Positions 35,796 to 44,499 are shown, numbered from the stretch's first letter. The stretch: DNA of 64,000 bases from Paracoccus thiocyanatus (GCF_900156255.1 NZ_FTMK01000006.1:98279-162278), one strand, 5' to 3'. The notes: generated by a model not told the origin, from the letters alone. Program-made: numbers and translations.

Positions 35796-36422
35796 ATGAA
35801 ACTGCTCGCCCTGATCGCCTTTCTGCTTGCCGCGCCCGCCGCCCTGGCCAATGACGGGCCGGGCCGGTTCGACTACTATGTGCTGTCGCTGAGCTGGTCG
35901 CCCAGTTGGTGCCGCGCCGAGGGCGAGGCCCAGGGCGCCAGGCAATGCGATGCGGGCCGCGGACGGGGCTTCGTCGTCCACGGGCTCTGGCCGCAATACG
36001 AGCAAGGCTGGCCGGAATATTGCCGCACCGACGCGCGCGACCCCACGCATCGCGAAACCGCAGCCATGGCGGATGTCATGGGGTCGGGCGGGCTGGCATG
36101 GCATCAATGGAAAAAGCACGGCCGCTGCTCGGGCCTGTCCGCGCCGGACTATTTCGCGCTGACTCGACAGGCCGCGGACCAGATCATCCTGTCCCCGCAC
36201 TTGCGGATCGGCCGGGACGTCCGGCTTGCGGCCAAGCTGGTCGAAGATGCCTTCATCGAGGCAAATCCCCTGCTTGCACCAGAAGGCATCACCGTCACCT
36301 GCCGGAACCGCGCCTTGCAAGAGGTCCGGATCTGCCTGACCCGCGACCTTCGCCCCCGCGCCTGCGCCCCCGACATCAGCCGCGATTGCGCCGGCAGTTT
36401 CCTGATGCCGGCGCCACGCTGA
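35796..36422 (+). CDS. Ribonuclease T2 family protein, exported
   Basis: A secreted or periplasmic RNase that cleaves RNA through 2',3'-cyclic phosphates. It has 208 aa with signal peptide MKLLALIAFLLAAPAALA. Active-site segment I is HGLWPQ (His62). Segment II reads WHQWKKHGRC, with His103 and His108, but the usual catalytic glutamate between the histidines is Gln104. Eight or more cysteines are consistent with disulfides of an exported enzyme. An inverted pair of repeats follows the gene. Confidence 0.88.
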   Translation: MKLLALIAFLLAAPAALANDGPGRFDYYVLSLSWSPSWCRAEGEAQGARQCDAGRGRGFVVHGLWPQYEQGWPEYCRTDARDPTHRETAAMADVMGSGGLAWHQWKKHGRCSGLSAPDYFALTRQAADQIILSPHLRIGRDVRLAAKLVEDAFIEANPLLAPEGITVTCRNRALQEVRICLTRDLRPRACAPDISRDCAGSFLMPAPR

Positions 36423-36438
36423 CGGAGCGGCTGCGATG

Positions 36439-36470
36439 CCTCCGGCGGGGATATTTGAACACGAAAGAAG
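36439..36470 (+). repeat. Dispersed intergenic motif, copy 2 (left arm of an inverted pair)
   Basis: CCTCCGGCGGGGATATTTG followed by AACACGAAAGAAG. It is the inverse of the copy at 36594-36624 with two mismatches, about 123 bases apart. Confidence 0.75.
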
Positions 36471-36552
36471 CCGTTAACCGAATCGCAAGGATTTCCTGCC
36501 AATCTGCAATCACGGAACAGGCGGGGACGCCGATGGCCGTCACGGAAGAAGC

Positions 36553-36595
36553 CACACCCCGACCCTTTGCTCCGGCGGGCGGGGTGTGTGCTTTT
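36553..36595 (+). terminator. Hairpin with T tract between the inverted repeats
   Basis: CACACCCCG (36553-36561) and CGGGGTGTG (36580-36588) form a perfect 9-bp stem with an 18-base loop, followed by TGCTTTTCTTTC, which runs into the next repeat copy. It may end RNase T2 transcription. Confidence 0.6.
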
Positions 36596-36624
36596 CTTTC
36601 GTGCCCAAATATCCCCGCCGGAGG
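36594..36624 (-). repeat. Dispersed intergenic motif, copy 3 (right arm of an inverted pair)
   Basis: TTCTTTCGTGCCCAAATATC followed by CCCGCCGGAGG, inverted relative to copy 2. It lies 28 bases beyond the stop of the minus-strand quinone oxidoreductase gene, which converges with the RNase T2 gene. Confidence 0.75.
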
Positions 36625-36652
36625 CCAGCGACCTGGACGCGGGGATGGCGGC

Positions 36653-37645
36653 TCAGTCCTCGGCCGACACCTGCAACAGGATCTTGCCGATATGGCCGCC
36701 GCCTTCCATGCGCAGATGCGCATCCTGGGCCTGGGCCAGGGGAAAGGCGCTGTCGATGATCGGCCTGACCGCGCCCGCCTCGATCCGCGGCCACAGATGT
36801 TCGTGCAGTTGCGCCGCGATGCGCGCCTTGGCCAGGTCGGATTGCGGCCGCAGGGTCGCGCCGGTCACGGTCAGGCGCCGGGTCATGATCTGGGCAAAGT
36901 TGATCTCGGCCTTGGGTCCGGCCAGAAAGGCGATCATGACCAGCCGTCCGTCATCCGCCAGGCTCTTGATGTTGCGGGCGATATAGTCGCCACCCACCAT
37001 GTCCAGGATCAGGTCGGCGCCGCCGGCCTTGCGCAGTTCGGCGACGAAATCCTGCTGGCGATAATTGATCGCATGCGCCCCCAGCCGGTCGCAGGCGGCG
37101 CATTTCTCGGCCGAGCCCGCCGTGGCCCAGACCCGCGCGCCCAGCGCACGGCCGATCTGGATCGCCATCGTGCCGATCCCCGAAGAGCCGCCATGGACCA
37201 GGAACCGCTCGCCCGCCCGCAGGCCGCCGCGCATGACGACATTGGACCAGACGGTAAAGGCGGTTTCGGGCAGCGCCGCGGCCTCGCGCAGCGTCATGCC
37301 CTGGGGAACCGCCAGCGCATGTTCGGCCGGGCAGGTCGCATATTCGGCATAGCCGCCGCCCGGCAGCAGCGCGCAGACCCGGTCGCCGGGCTTCCAGCGC
37401 GTCACCCCCGGCCCGACCGAGACGACCTGCCCCGCGCATTCCAGCCCCGGCAGATCCGACGCACCCGGCGGCGGTGCATAGGCGCCGGCGCGCTGCAACA
37501 CGTCGGGACGGTTCACGCCCGCCCAGGCGATGCGAATCAGGATATGGCCCTGGCCGGCCACCGGGACGGGCCGCGTCACGGGCCGCAGAACCTCTGCCCC
37601 GCCCGGAGATGAGATTTCGACCGCCTGCATCACATCGGGAATCAA
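36653..37645 (-). CDS. NAD(P)H-quinone oxidoreductase, zinc-independent alcohol dehydrogenase family
   Basis: A quinone oxidoreductase (QOR/PIG3 type) of the medium-chain dehydrogenase superfamily, likely reducing quinones or enones with NADPH. It has 330 aa. It shows GVNRPDVLQRAGAY near residue 43, a catalytic-domain GYAEYA, the nucleotide-binding HGGSSGIGTMAIQIGRALGA, and GATLRPQ. No zinc-ligand cysteines are present. The start is TTG at 37645, preferred because GGAGG lies six bases upstream and TTGA overlaps the COQ9 stop; the first ATG is at 37630. Confidence 0.85.
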   Translation of the reverse strand: MIPDVMQAVEISSPGGAEVLRPVTRPVPVAGQGHILIRIAWAGVNRPDVLQRAGAYAPPPGASDLPGLECAGQVVSVGPGVTRWKPGDRVCALLPGGGYAEYATCPAEHALAVPQGMTLREAAALPETAFTVWSNVVMRGGLRAGERFLVHGGSSGIGTMAIQIGRALGARVWATAGSAEKCAACDRLGAHAINYRQQDFVAELRKAGGADLILDMVGGDYIARNIKSLADDGRLVMIAFLAGPKAEINFAQIMTRRLTVTGATLRPQSDLAKARIAAQLHEHLWPRIEAGAVRPIIDSAFPLAQAQDAHLRMEGGGHIGKILLQVSAED

Positions 37646-38328
37646 CCATCGCCTCCTTGTGTCCGTGCCCGCCTGTCTGCGCGCAACGCTCCGGGCAGAT
37701 TGCGATTTTCCGGCCGCCTGATCCAGCCCGTTGCAAGGCCGGCCATCGCCGAGACCCCCGGCAACCCGCCGACCCGCTCCTTGAAGCTTTCAAAGCGCAT
37801 CACGCCCTGGATGCGGCGGTCCAGGAATTGGCGGGTATCCTCGGCCTCGGGCGAATCGTCGCCAAGCCAGTAAAGCACCGTCGCGCCATAGACCGCGGAC
37901 AGGGTCGCGCGCTTGGAATACCAGTTCACGTCCTCGGAGCGGTCGCCAAGCCCGTCCCAGACCGCATCCGCAGTCTCCCAGATCAGGCGCGCGCCCAGGC
38001 CGGCGTTCTGCGGCAGCGCCAGCACCGCCGCCCCTGCCCGCGCAAGCTCGCGGTTGCTGAGCGACAGCCGCTGCATCACCGCCGCCGAGATGCGGTCGCG
38101 GAACCGGCCCTCGGGCGGGTGCGCCGCGATCCAGTGGCGCAGCGCATCATCGCCCCGGCGATGATAGGCGGCGGCAAGATCCGCCCCGCCGCGCGGCAGA
38201 TGCACGCGCGCCAGCGCCGGGTCCATGCCAATGTCGCGCGCGCCCTCGGCAATGGCCTTGTCGCCCATGCCCTCGAAGACGACATGGGACAGGGCGGCCT
38301 CGATCAGCCGCTCGCGGTCATCCGTCAT
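37642..38328 (-). CDS. COQ9 family protein (ubiquinone biosynthesis)
   Basis: A 228-aa protein of the COQ9 family, a TetR-like fold that binds lipids and assists COQ7-type hydroxylation in ubiquinone synthesis. It has MTDDRERLIEAALSHVVFEGM at the start and the C-terminal domain with WYSKRATLSAVYGATVLYWLGD, which is diagnostic. AAGGAG lies seven bases upstream of the ATG. It is coupled to the quinone oxidoreductase (TTGA overlap), a pairing consistent with quinone metabolism, and divergent from rpsU. Confidence 0.88.
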   Translation of the reverse strand: MTDDRERLIEAALSHVVFEGMGDKAIAEGARDIGMDPALARVHLPRGGADLAAAYHRRGDDALRHWIAAHPPEGRFRDRISAAVMQRLSLSNRELARAGAAVLALPQNAGLGARLIWETADAVWDGLGDRSEDVNWYSKRATLSAVYGATVLYWLGDDSPEAEDTRQFLDRRIQGVMRFESFKERVGGLPGVSAMAGLATGWIRRPENRNLPGALRADRRARTQGGDG

Positions 38329-38359
38329 GGCACTCTCCTTTTTTCTTCGCGCAGCGCGG

Positions 38360-38400
38360 GTCCAGAAAATCTGGACAAAGCCGATTCGGCTTGCTAGAAG
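38360..38400 (+). promoter_or_regulatory. Candidate rpsU promoter with two adjacent dyads
   Basis: TGGACA (38372-38377) and TAGAAG (38395-38400) are separated by 17 bases, and TGC just before the -10 gives an extended form. GTCCAGA-AAA-TCTGGAC (38360-38376) overlaps the -35. AAGCCGA-T-TCGGCTT (38378-38392) fills most of the spacer. The dyads could be operators, or hairpins if transcribed from further upstream. Confidence 0.5.
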
Positions 38401-38453
38401 GCCGCGTCCTGCAAATCTGCTCAACTTTAACCTAGGAAGGTGGTGACAACCAC

Positions 38454-38660
38454 ATGCAGGTAAGTGTTCGCGACAACAACGTCGAACAGGCGCTTCGTGC
38501 TCTGAAGAAAAAACTTCAGCGCGAGGGGGTGTTCCGTGAAATGAAGCTCAAGCAGCATTTCGAGAAACCCTCGGTCAAGAAGGCCCGTGAAAAGGCCGAG
38601 GCCGTCCGCCGCGCCCGCAAGCTGGCCCGTAAAAAGGCCCAACGCGAAGGCGCGCTGTAA
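38454..38660 (+). CDS. rpsU: 30S ribosomal protein S21
   Basis: A small-subunit protein of 68 aa, Lys/Arg-rich, needed for correct initiation in many bacteria. It begins [25 protein letters not shown] and continues with [31 protein letters not shown], typical of alphaproteobacterial S21. TAGGAAGG provides a ribosome-binding site. It is followed by a strong terminator and is monocistronic. The dnaG-rpoD neighbourhood of enterobacteria is absent. Confidence 0.97.
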   Translation: MQVSVRDNNVEQALRALKKKLQREGVFREMKLKQHFEKPSVKKAREKAEAVRRARKLARKKAQREGAL

Positions 38661-38686
38661 GACGAGCGACACGTTCGTTTCAGGAA

Positions 38687-38714
38687 AACCCCCGTGCAGC
38701 GCGCGGGGGTTTTT
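38687..38714 (+). terminator. Intrinsic terminator of rpsU
   Basis: AACCCCCGTGC (38687-38697) and GCGCGGGGGTT (38701-38711) pair with one wobble around a three-base loop and end in a run of five Ts. Confidence 0.9.
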
Positions 38715-38750
38715 CATTCACCCAGGCCATATTCACACCCAGGGCCACAT

Positions 38751-39212
38751 TCACACCGGCAGCGCCGTGGTCTGCGCCACCGTGCGCAGCGAAAACGACG
38801 AATGCATCTGCTGGACCCCCGGCAGCTTGGCCAGTCTTTGCCGGTGGATGCGGGCAAAATCGTCGGTATCCTGGGCCACCACCTTCAGCAGGTAGTCGGC
38901 CGAGCCGGCCATGAGGTGGCATTCCAGCACGTCCGGGATGGTGCGCACCGCGCGTTCGAACGCCTCCAGCAACTCGTCGGCCTGGCCCGATAGCGTGATC
39001 TCGACAAAGACCGTGGTCGGACGCTCCAGCTTGCGCGCGTCCAGCAGCGCGACATAGCCGCGGATCACCCCGGCCTCTTCCAGCCGCTGCACGCGGCGGT
39101 GGCAGGCGCTGGGGGAAAGCCCGACCTCGGCCGCCAGATCGGCATTGGTCCGCCGCCCGTCGCGTTGCAGCACCGACAGGATGCGGCGGTCCGTGGCGTC
39201 AAGTTCGATCAT
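38751..39212 (-). CDS. Lrp/AsnC family transcriptional regulator
   Basis: A 153-aa regulator. The N-terminal winged helix-turn-helix is LDATDRRILSVLQRDGRRTNADLAAEVGLSPSACHRRVQRLEEAGVI (residues 3-50). The C-terminal RAM domain includes MAGSADYLLKVVAQDTDDFARI for effector binding and oligomerisation. Such proteins respond to amino acids. No adjacent target is obvious: rpsU and mscL are unrelated. It could be Lrp itself or a specific AsnC-type regulator. Confidence 0.9.
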   Translation of the reverse strand: MIELDATDRRILSVLQRDGRRTNADLAAEVGLSPSACHRRVQRLEEAGVIRGYVALLDARKLERPTTVFVEITLSGQADELLEAFERAVRTIPDVLECHLMAGSADYLLKVVAQDTDDFARIHRQRLAKLPGVQQMHSSFSLRTVAQTTALPV

Positions 39213-39332
39213 CGCGACGCTTCCCTGCCTTGCCGCCGCGCCAAGCGCCGCAAGCTTTCCCGGCCACGGCCCCGCCCGCTTGCAGCGTCAGGCCCAAGGC
39301 GACGTCCGGCCGTTCTGCGGCGGGCGGGCGGA

Positions 39333-39770
39333 TCATGCGCGTTGCGCCCGCAGTTCGTCGCGGATCTGGGCCAGCAGCTCCTCTTGCGTGGGGCCGGCCG
39401 GGGCGGCTTCCTCGGCCTCTTGCTTGCGGCGGGTGGCGGTCTGGATCCGGTTCACCCCTTTGACCAGCAGGAACACCGCCCAGGCGATGATCAGGAAGTT
39501 GATGATCGCCGAAAGAAAGGCGCCATAGGCAAAGACCGAGGCGCCGGAATCCCGTGCGGCCTGCAAGCTGGCGCCGGGCGGAACCTCGCCCTTGAGAACG
39601 ATGTAATGCCCGCTGAAATCGGTCCCGCCGGTCAACAGGCCGATGACCGGGTTCAACAGGTCCGTGACCAGAGAATTGACGATCGCGGTAAAGGCCGCGC
39701 CGATGATGATGCCGACGGCAAGGTCGATGACATTGCCCCTGGCAATGAACTCCTTGAACTCCTTGAACAT
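39333..39770 (-). CDS. mscL: Large-conductance mechanosensitive channel
   Basis: Releases solutes under hypo-osmotic shock from the inner membrane. It has 145 aa. TM1 lies in [37 protein letters not shown] and TM2 in [25 protein letters not shown] charged C-terminal helix bundle follows. The start [13 protein letters not shown] is canonical; the open frame to 39842 was not used. Confidence 0.96.
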   Translation of the reverse strand: MFKEFKEFIARGNVIDLAVGIIIGAAFTAIVNSLVTDLLNPVIGLLTGGTDFSGHYIVLKGEVPPGASLQAARDSGASVFAYGAFLSAIINFLIIAWAVFLLVKGVNRIQTATRRKQEAEEAAPAGPTQEELLAQIRDELRAQRA

Positions 39771-39866
39771 GGGTTTACCTTTCCCAACCTGTTGCGCGTG
39801 TTCCGGCAAAGGCTGCCACATCACGCTAACCCCTTGCAACATGAGACAGGACTGGACTGGAACGAC

Positions 39867-40568
39867 ATGACGGCATTATCCGACTTTCCGATCACCCGGC
39901 GCTGGCCGCCCCGGCGCCCCGATGTGATCCAGCTTTACACGCTGAACACGCCCAACGGCATCAAGACCTCGGTCATGCTGGAGGAATGCGGGCTGGATTA
40001 CGATGCGCATCGCATCAGCATCGGCGACCCCGAGGATCAGATGACGCCGGAATTCCTGTCGCTGAACCCCAACAACAAGATCCCGGCGATGATCGACCCG
40101 GACGGGCCGGACGGCCAGCCCATCGGCCTGTTCGAGACCGGGGCGATGCTGATTTATTTGGGCGACAAGACCGGCAAGTTCCTGCCGGCCGGCGGCGCGG
40201 CGCGCTATCACACCATCCAGTGGCTGATGTGGCAGATGGGCGGGGTCGGGCCGATGTTCGGCCAGGTCGGCTTTTTCCACCGCTACAAGGGCCGCGAGGT
40301 CGAGGACCCGCGCCCGCGCAACCGCTATTATGCCGAGGCGCGGCGGCTTCTGGGCGTGCTGGACCGCCAGCTTGATGGGCGCGACTGGATCACCGGCGAC
40401 TATTCCATCGCCGACATGGCGACCGCCCCCTGGCTGCGCACCGTGCGGGTGAATTACGAGGCCGAGGCAGAAACGGGCATGGACGGCTTCGCCAATGTCC
40501 AGGCTTACCTGGACCGCTTCCTGGCGCGGCCGGCGGTGCAAAGGGGCATCGAGGTCGGCGCCGCCTGA
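39867..40568 (+). CDS. Glutathione S-transferase family, YfcG/YghU-type disulfide-bond oxidoreductase
   Basis: A 233-aa GST resembling E. coli YfcG, a Nu-class enzyme reducing disulfides with glutathione. It carries [17 protein letters not shown] with the Thr28-Pro-Asn30 motif that binds glutathione disulfide, then [29 protein letters not shown] and [15 protein letters not shown]. The frame is open far upstream, but homology and a modest ribosome-binding site favour the ATG at 39867. The sulfotransferase gene follows. Confidence 0.87.
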   Translation: MTALSDFPITRRWPPRRPDVIQLYTLNTPNGIKTSVMLEECGLDYDAHRISIGDPEDQMTPEFLSLNPNNKIPAMIDPDGPDGQPIGLFETGAMLIYLGDKTGKFLPAGGAARYHTIQWLMWQMGGVGPMFGQVGFFHRYKGREVEDPRPRNRYYAEARRLLGVLDRQLDGRDWITGDYSIADMATAPWLRTVRVNYEAEAETGMDGFANVQAYLDRFLARPAVQRGIEVGAA

Positions 40569-40640
40569 CCGGCCACGCGGCAGGGCTTGCATCCGATGCG
40601 CGTTTCATGGACCGTCCGGGAAACTTGCCCGGATGGTTCC

Positions 40641-41243
40641 ATGCCCTTTATCGAGTATAGCGGAAAACGTATTCTTTTCATCCACATCCCCAAGACCGGC
40701 GGCACCTCGGTCGAGAACTGGATGCAGGGCATCGCGCCGCTGCGCCTGTTCAGCCAAGGCATTCCCGCCGCGATGAAATGCACGCCGCAGCACCTGCGCA
40801 TGCAGGACATCCGCGCGCTGCTGGGCGAGGGCTATTTCGACCAGGCGTTAACGGTGGTGCGCAATCCCTATGACCGGATCGCCAGCGAATACCGGATGCG
40901 GGCGCATCTGGCGAAGGCAGGTTTCTTCAAGGGCTTGCCCATCTTCTCGCTCTGGCTTGAGGAATGGCTGAACCGCCAGAAGCGCGAGCCCTTCTGCCTG
41001 GACAACCACCTGCGCCCGCAATGGGAATTCCTGGGCAGCGAGGTCGAGACCTTTCGCTTCGAGGACGGGTTGCAGGCGCCGCTTGCCCGCATGGCGGAGT
41101 GGCTGGACATCGCCCCGCCCGAAAGCCTGCCGCATGACCTGCGCCCCGACCCGCTGGAGATCGCCTGGGACCAGGTGGACCGGATTCGGGTGCGCGACCA
41201 TTACGCCCGCGATTTCGAGATGCTGGGCTATTCCACCCGCTGA
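40641..41243 (+). CDS. Sulfotransferase family protein
   Basis: Predicted to transfer sulfate from PAPS to an acceptor, probably a glycan. It has about 200 aa. The 5'-phosphosulfate loop is IHIPKTGGTS (residues 14-23) and the 3'-phosphate motif TVVRNPYDRIASEYRM begins at 71. It resembles the short sulfotransferase family 2 proteins. Start MPFIEYSGKRILF chosen because the fold begins there; earlier in-frame starts at 40587 (TTG) and 40596 exist. The acceptor is unknown. pheT converges from the other side. Confidence 0.8.
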   Translation: MPFIEYSGKRILFIHIPKTGGTSVENWMQGIAPLRLFSQGIPAAMKCTPQHLRMQDIRALLGEGYFDQALTVVRNPYDRIASEYRMRAHLAKAGFFKGLPIFSLWLEEWLNRQKREPFCLDNHLRPQWEFLGSEVETFRFEDGLQAPLARMAEWLDIAPPESLPHDLRPDPLEIAWDQVDRIRVRDHYARDFEMLGYSTR

Positions 41244-41282
41244 GCCGGGGGCCGGGGCGCGAACCCCGGCCCCTGGCTCGCC

Positions 41283-43670
41283 TTAGCTGCGCAGCGCGCC
41301 GCCGGTGGCTTTGCCGACCTTTTCGACGATCTTGGCGCTGACCGCCTCGATCTCGGCATCGGTCAGGGTCTTTTCCCGCGGCTGCAGGCGCGCGGTGATG
41401 GCGATGGACTTCTTGCCGCCTTCCAGCCCGGTGAACTGGTCAAAGACCGTCACCCGCTCGATCAGCGCCTTGTCCGCACCCGCGGCGGCATTGACCAGCG
41501 CCAGCGCCTCGACGCCGCCATCCACGACAAAGGCGAAGTCGCGCTCGACCGCTTGCAGGTCCGACAGCACCAGCGCCGGGCGCGAGGGCGTCCTGGACTT
41601 GGGCAGCGGCACCGCGGCCAGGCGCAGGGTAAAGCCGACCGCCGTGCCCTTGATGCCGAAATGACGCAGCACGCGCGGGTGGATCTCGCCGAATGTGGCC
41701 AGGGTATTCGGCCCCAAGGCGATATTGCCCGCCCGGCCCGGATGCCACCAGCCGTCCAGCTTGCGGTTGATCTGGGCTTTCGCGGGGGCGCCAATGGCCT
41801 GCAACACCGCTTCGGCATCGGCCTTGGCGTCGTAGATGTCCACCTTGCGCCGCGAGGCATAGGGGTCGCGCGCCGCATTGGCCCCGACCAGAATCCCCGA
41901 CAGATGCAGGTCCTGCTCGCCCGGTTCGCCGCCCGAAAAGATCGGGCCACATTCGAACAGCGCCAGGTCGGCAAAGCCGCGCGCCTGGTTCCTCGCCGCC
42001 GCCGCCAGCAGGCCGGGCAGCAGGTCGGGGCGCATATGCGTCATCTCGCTGCTGATCGGGTTCTCGATGCGGACGGCATCCGCACCGCCGCCGAACAGCG
42101 CCGCCGCCTGCGCGTCGATGAAGCTGTAGGTGACGCATTCGTTATAGCCCAAGCTCGCCGCCATGCGCCGCGCCGCCTGTTCGCGGCGCTGCAAGGGCGT
42201 CAGCACCGGCTGCGGAACGCCCGCCTGCGGGCGCGGCAGCGGCTGGCCTTGCAGCTTCGACAGGCTGGCGATGCGCGCCACCTCCTCGACCAGATCGGCG
42301 CTGCCTTGGACGTCGGGGCGCCAGCCGGGCACGAATGCCTGGTCGCCCTCCAGCCGGAAACCCAGCGCAGTCAGCGTCGCGCGCTGCTCGGCCTCGGGGA
42401 TGTCCATGCCGACCAGGCTGCTGACCCGCGCCGGCTCCAGCCGGTAGCTGCGGCTGGTGTCGGGCACCGCGCCCGCCGTCACCACCTCGGAGGCCTCGCC
42501 GCCGCAAAGCTCCTGGATCATCTGCGTCGCCAGTTCCAGTCCCGGCCGGGTAAAGGCCGGGTCCGCGCCGCGTTCAAAGCGATAGCGGGCGTCGGAACTG
42601 ATCTTCAGCGCCCGACCCGCCGTGGCGATGGCGATGGGATCCCAATAGGCGCTTTCCAGGAAGACGTTGACCGTCTCGTCGGAACAGCCGGAATGCTCGC
42701 CGCCCATGATGCCGGCGATGCTTTCCGGGCCGGCCTCATCGGCGATGATCATGGTGCCGGCAGGAAAGGCATAGGTCTTGCCGTCCAGCGCCAGCATTTC
42801 CTCGCCCTCGGCCGAGGGACGCACGGTCAGATCGCCCCTGACCTTGTCGGCATCGAAGACATGCAGCGGCCGGTTCAGGTCGAAGGTGAAGAAATTGGTG
42901 ATGTCCACCAGGGCGTTGATCGGCCGCAGCCCGATGGCGGCCAGCCGCTTTTGCAGCCAGTCCGGCGACGGCCCGTTCCTGACCCCGCGGATCAGCCGGC
43001 CGCTGAAGAACGGCGCCTTTTCCGCCATCTCGGGCGCGATCGTCACCTTGATGGGCGAGGCAAAGCTGCCCGGCACGGTCACGTCCACGACCGGCTTCAG
43101 CCGGCCCAGCCCGCGCGCGGCAAGGTCGCGGGCGACGCCATGGACGCCCAGCGCGTCGGGGCGGTTCGGGGTGATCTTGATCTCGATCACCGGATCGACC
43201 GCCTCGGGCCGGTTCGCGGCCAGCCAGTCGACGAACCTGTCCCCCACCTCGCCCGAGGGTAGTTCGATGATGCCGTCATGCTCTTCCGACAGTTCCAACT
43301 CGCGTTCCGAGGCCATCATGCCATGGCTTTCGACGCCGCGGATCTTGCCGACGCCCAGCGTGGTGTCGATGCCCGGAACGTAGTCGCCGGGCTTGGCCAG
43401 CACCACGGTGATGCCGGCGCGGGCGTTCGGGGCGCCGCAGACGATCTGCTTCTCGCCCTCGTCGGTGATGACGCGGCAGACCCGCAGCCGGTCGGCATCG
43501 GGATGCTGCTCGGCATGCAGAACCTTGGCCAGGGTAAAGGTCCCGAGCTTGGCGGCCGGATCGGCCACGCCCTCGACTTCGAGGCCAAGGTCGGTCAGCG
43601 CCTCGGTAATCTCATCGAGGCTGGCCGTGGTGTCGAGATGCTCCTTGAGCCAGGAGAGGGTGAATTTCAT
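41283..43670 (-). CDS. pheT: Phenylalanine--tRNA ligase beta subunit
   Basis: Forms the alpha2-beta2 enzyme with PheS that charges tRNA-Phe. It has 795 aa: an N-terminal tRNA-binding (EMAP-like) domain with ADRLRVCRV and GAPNARAG, the B3/B4 editing region, the B5 domain, and a C-terminal anticodon-binding (FDX-ACB) domain with FDQFTGLEGGKKSIAI. It starts MKFTLSWLKEHLDT. Unusually it is separated from pheS by an orphan membrane gene and a further 217 bases. Confidence 0.97.
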   Translation of the reverse strand: MKFTLSWLKEHLDTTASLDEITEALTDLGLEVEGVADPAAKLGTFTLAKVLHAEQHPDADRLRVCRVITDEGEKQIVCGAPNARAGITVVLAKPGDYVPGIDTTLGVGKIRGVESHGMMASERELELSEEHDGIIELPSGEVGDRFVDWLAANRPEAVDPVIEIKITPNRPDALGVHGVARDLAARGLGRLKPVVDVTVPGSFASPIKVTIAPEMAEKAPFFSGRLIRGVRNGPSPDWLQKRLAAIGLRPINALVDITNFFTFDLNRPLHVFDADKVRGDLTVRPSAEGEEMLALDGKTYAFPAGTMIIADEAGPESIAGIMGGEHSGCSDETVNVFLESAYWDPIAIATAGRALKISSDARYRFERGADPAFTRPGLELATQMIQELCGGEASEVVTAGAVPDTSRSYRLEPARVSSLVGMDIPEAEQRATLTALGFRLEGDQAFVPGWRPDVQGSADLVEEVARIASLSKLQGQPLPRPQAGVPQPVLTPLQRREQAARRMAASLGYNECVTYSFIDAQAAALFGGGADAVRIENPISSEMTHMRPDLLPGLLAAAARNQARGFADLALFECGPIFSGGEPGEQDLHLSGILVGANAARDPYASRRKVDIYDAKADAEAVLQAIGAPAKAQINRKLDGWWHPGRAGNIALGPNTLATFGEIHPRVLRHFGIKGTAVGFTLRLAAVPLPKSRTPSRPALVLSDLQAVERDFAFVVDGGVEALALVNAAAGADKALIERVTVFDQFTGLEGGKKSIAITARLQPREKTLTDAEIEAVSAKIVEKVGKATGGALRS

Positions 43671-43887
43671 GAGCGCGGCTCCGTCACGTTTGCGCGTCCC
43701 TTAGCGCATGGCGCAGCGGATTGGTAGGGTGGTGGGGCCGGATGCGCAGGCCCCTTGTCGCGACCCGACGACAAACTTCGCCCATGCGCGGTCGCGGCTA
43801 CACGCAGGTTTCTTAGCAAGCGGGTATTGCGTCGCACCGGCGAAGAAACGATTCTTACGGTGACCAATCGCGAAGAGCACTCTGCGA
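43671..43887. other. Spacer between orphan membrane gene and pheT
   Basis: 217 bases. The half near pheT is GC-rich like the rest of the chromosome. The half near the orphan gene is AT-richer. No gene with support; a small overlapping frame (43701-44015, minus) reads through the orphan gene out of phase and looks spurious. A separate pheT promoter may lie here. Confidence 0.4.
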
Positions 43888-44499
43888 CTAAAGAAGAAGG
43901 TCGGCCCAAAAAACCAGTAGCCCGCAGCAAACCAGAATAAAGCAGAGCTGAAAAAACGCGCGTAAATACCTGTTTTCGGTTCCGCCAAAAGCCAGAGCAG
44001 AAAATGTAACGGCAAATACTGTAAAGGAAAAATAAGCGCGATTCTCGGGGTTCAGCAATACATGCCGTGCAATACCTACAACCGCACCGGGGAAGACAAG
44101 ATTGAACCACGAAGCAGAAACGTGAATCACACCCCAGGACGCCGATATCGCGCCAAAAAGCACGGCTATGGTCAGGTCCAGTTCGCCGATCATCCTGCCG
44201 ACAGGGCGTTGTGAACGAGGCATAATGAGAACCTGCCAGAGCTTGCGCAGATCTAGGAAAAGAACCACCGTGAAAAACGTCATGGCGGGCAAAGACAGAG
44301 CCATCAGTGCAACCGCGATCAACCAGGGCTCTTGCATTTCGGGGCTGAGCTTTGGAACGGCCGCGGTGACAAGTGCCGTCTTTATGCCTACAGAAAAGGC
44401 AGATACAGATATGGCAATCCCCCCGATCGTCCATATCCGCGTCAGCGCCCCGGAGAAATCATACTCCTCGGTCCGACCAACCGAAGGGGCGTCACTCAC
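43888..44499 (-). CDS. Orphan multi-pass membrane protein between pheS and pheT
   Basis: A 203-aa protein with five likely membrane helices (about residues 22-46, 58-82, 107-133, 155-173, 179-203) and no motif I recognise. The start is GTG, overlapping the pheS stop in GTGA, so translation is probably coupled to pheS. Base composition is clearly AT-richer than its neighbours, with A/T-ending codons, suggesting recent acquisition. Cysteines Cys186, Cys191 and Cys192 cluster near the C-terminus. It could be a transporter-like protein, a toxin-immunity membrane protein or a prophage remnant; the sequence does not decide. Confidence 0.7.
   Translation of the reverse strand: MSDAPSVGRTEEYDFSGALTRIWTIGGIAISVSAFSVGIKTALVTAAVPKLSPEMQEPWLIAVALMALSLPAMTFFTVVLFLDLRKLWQVLIMPRSQRPVGRMIGELDLTIAVLFGAISASWGVIHVSASWFNLVFPGAVVGIARHVLLNPENRAYFSFTVFAVTFSALAFGGTENRYLRAFFQLCFILVCCGLLVFWADLLL

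Noticed and set aside
43701..44015. 104-aa minus-strand frame overlapping the orphan membrane gene
   Set aside because: It is out of phase with the better-supported 203-aa frame that starts on the pheS stop, and its C-terminal half loses membrane character.
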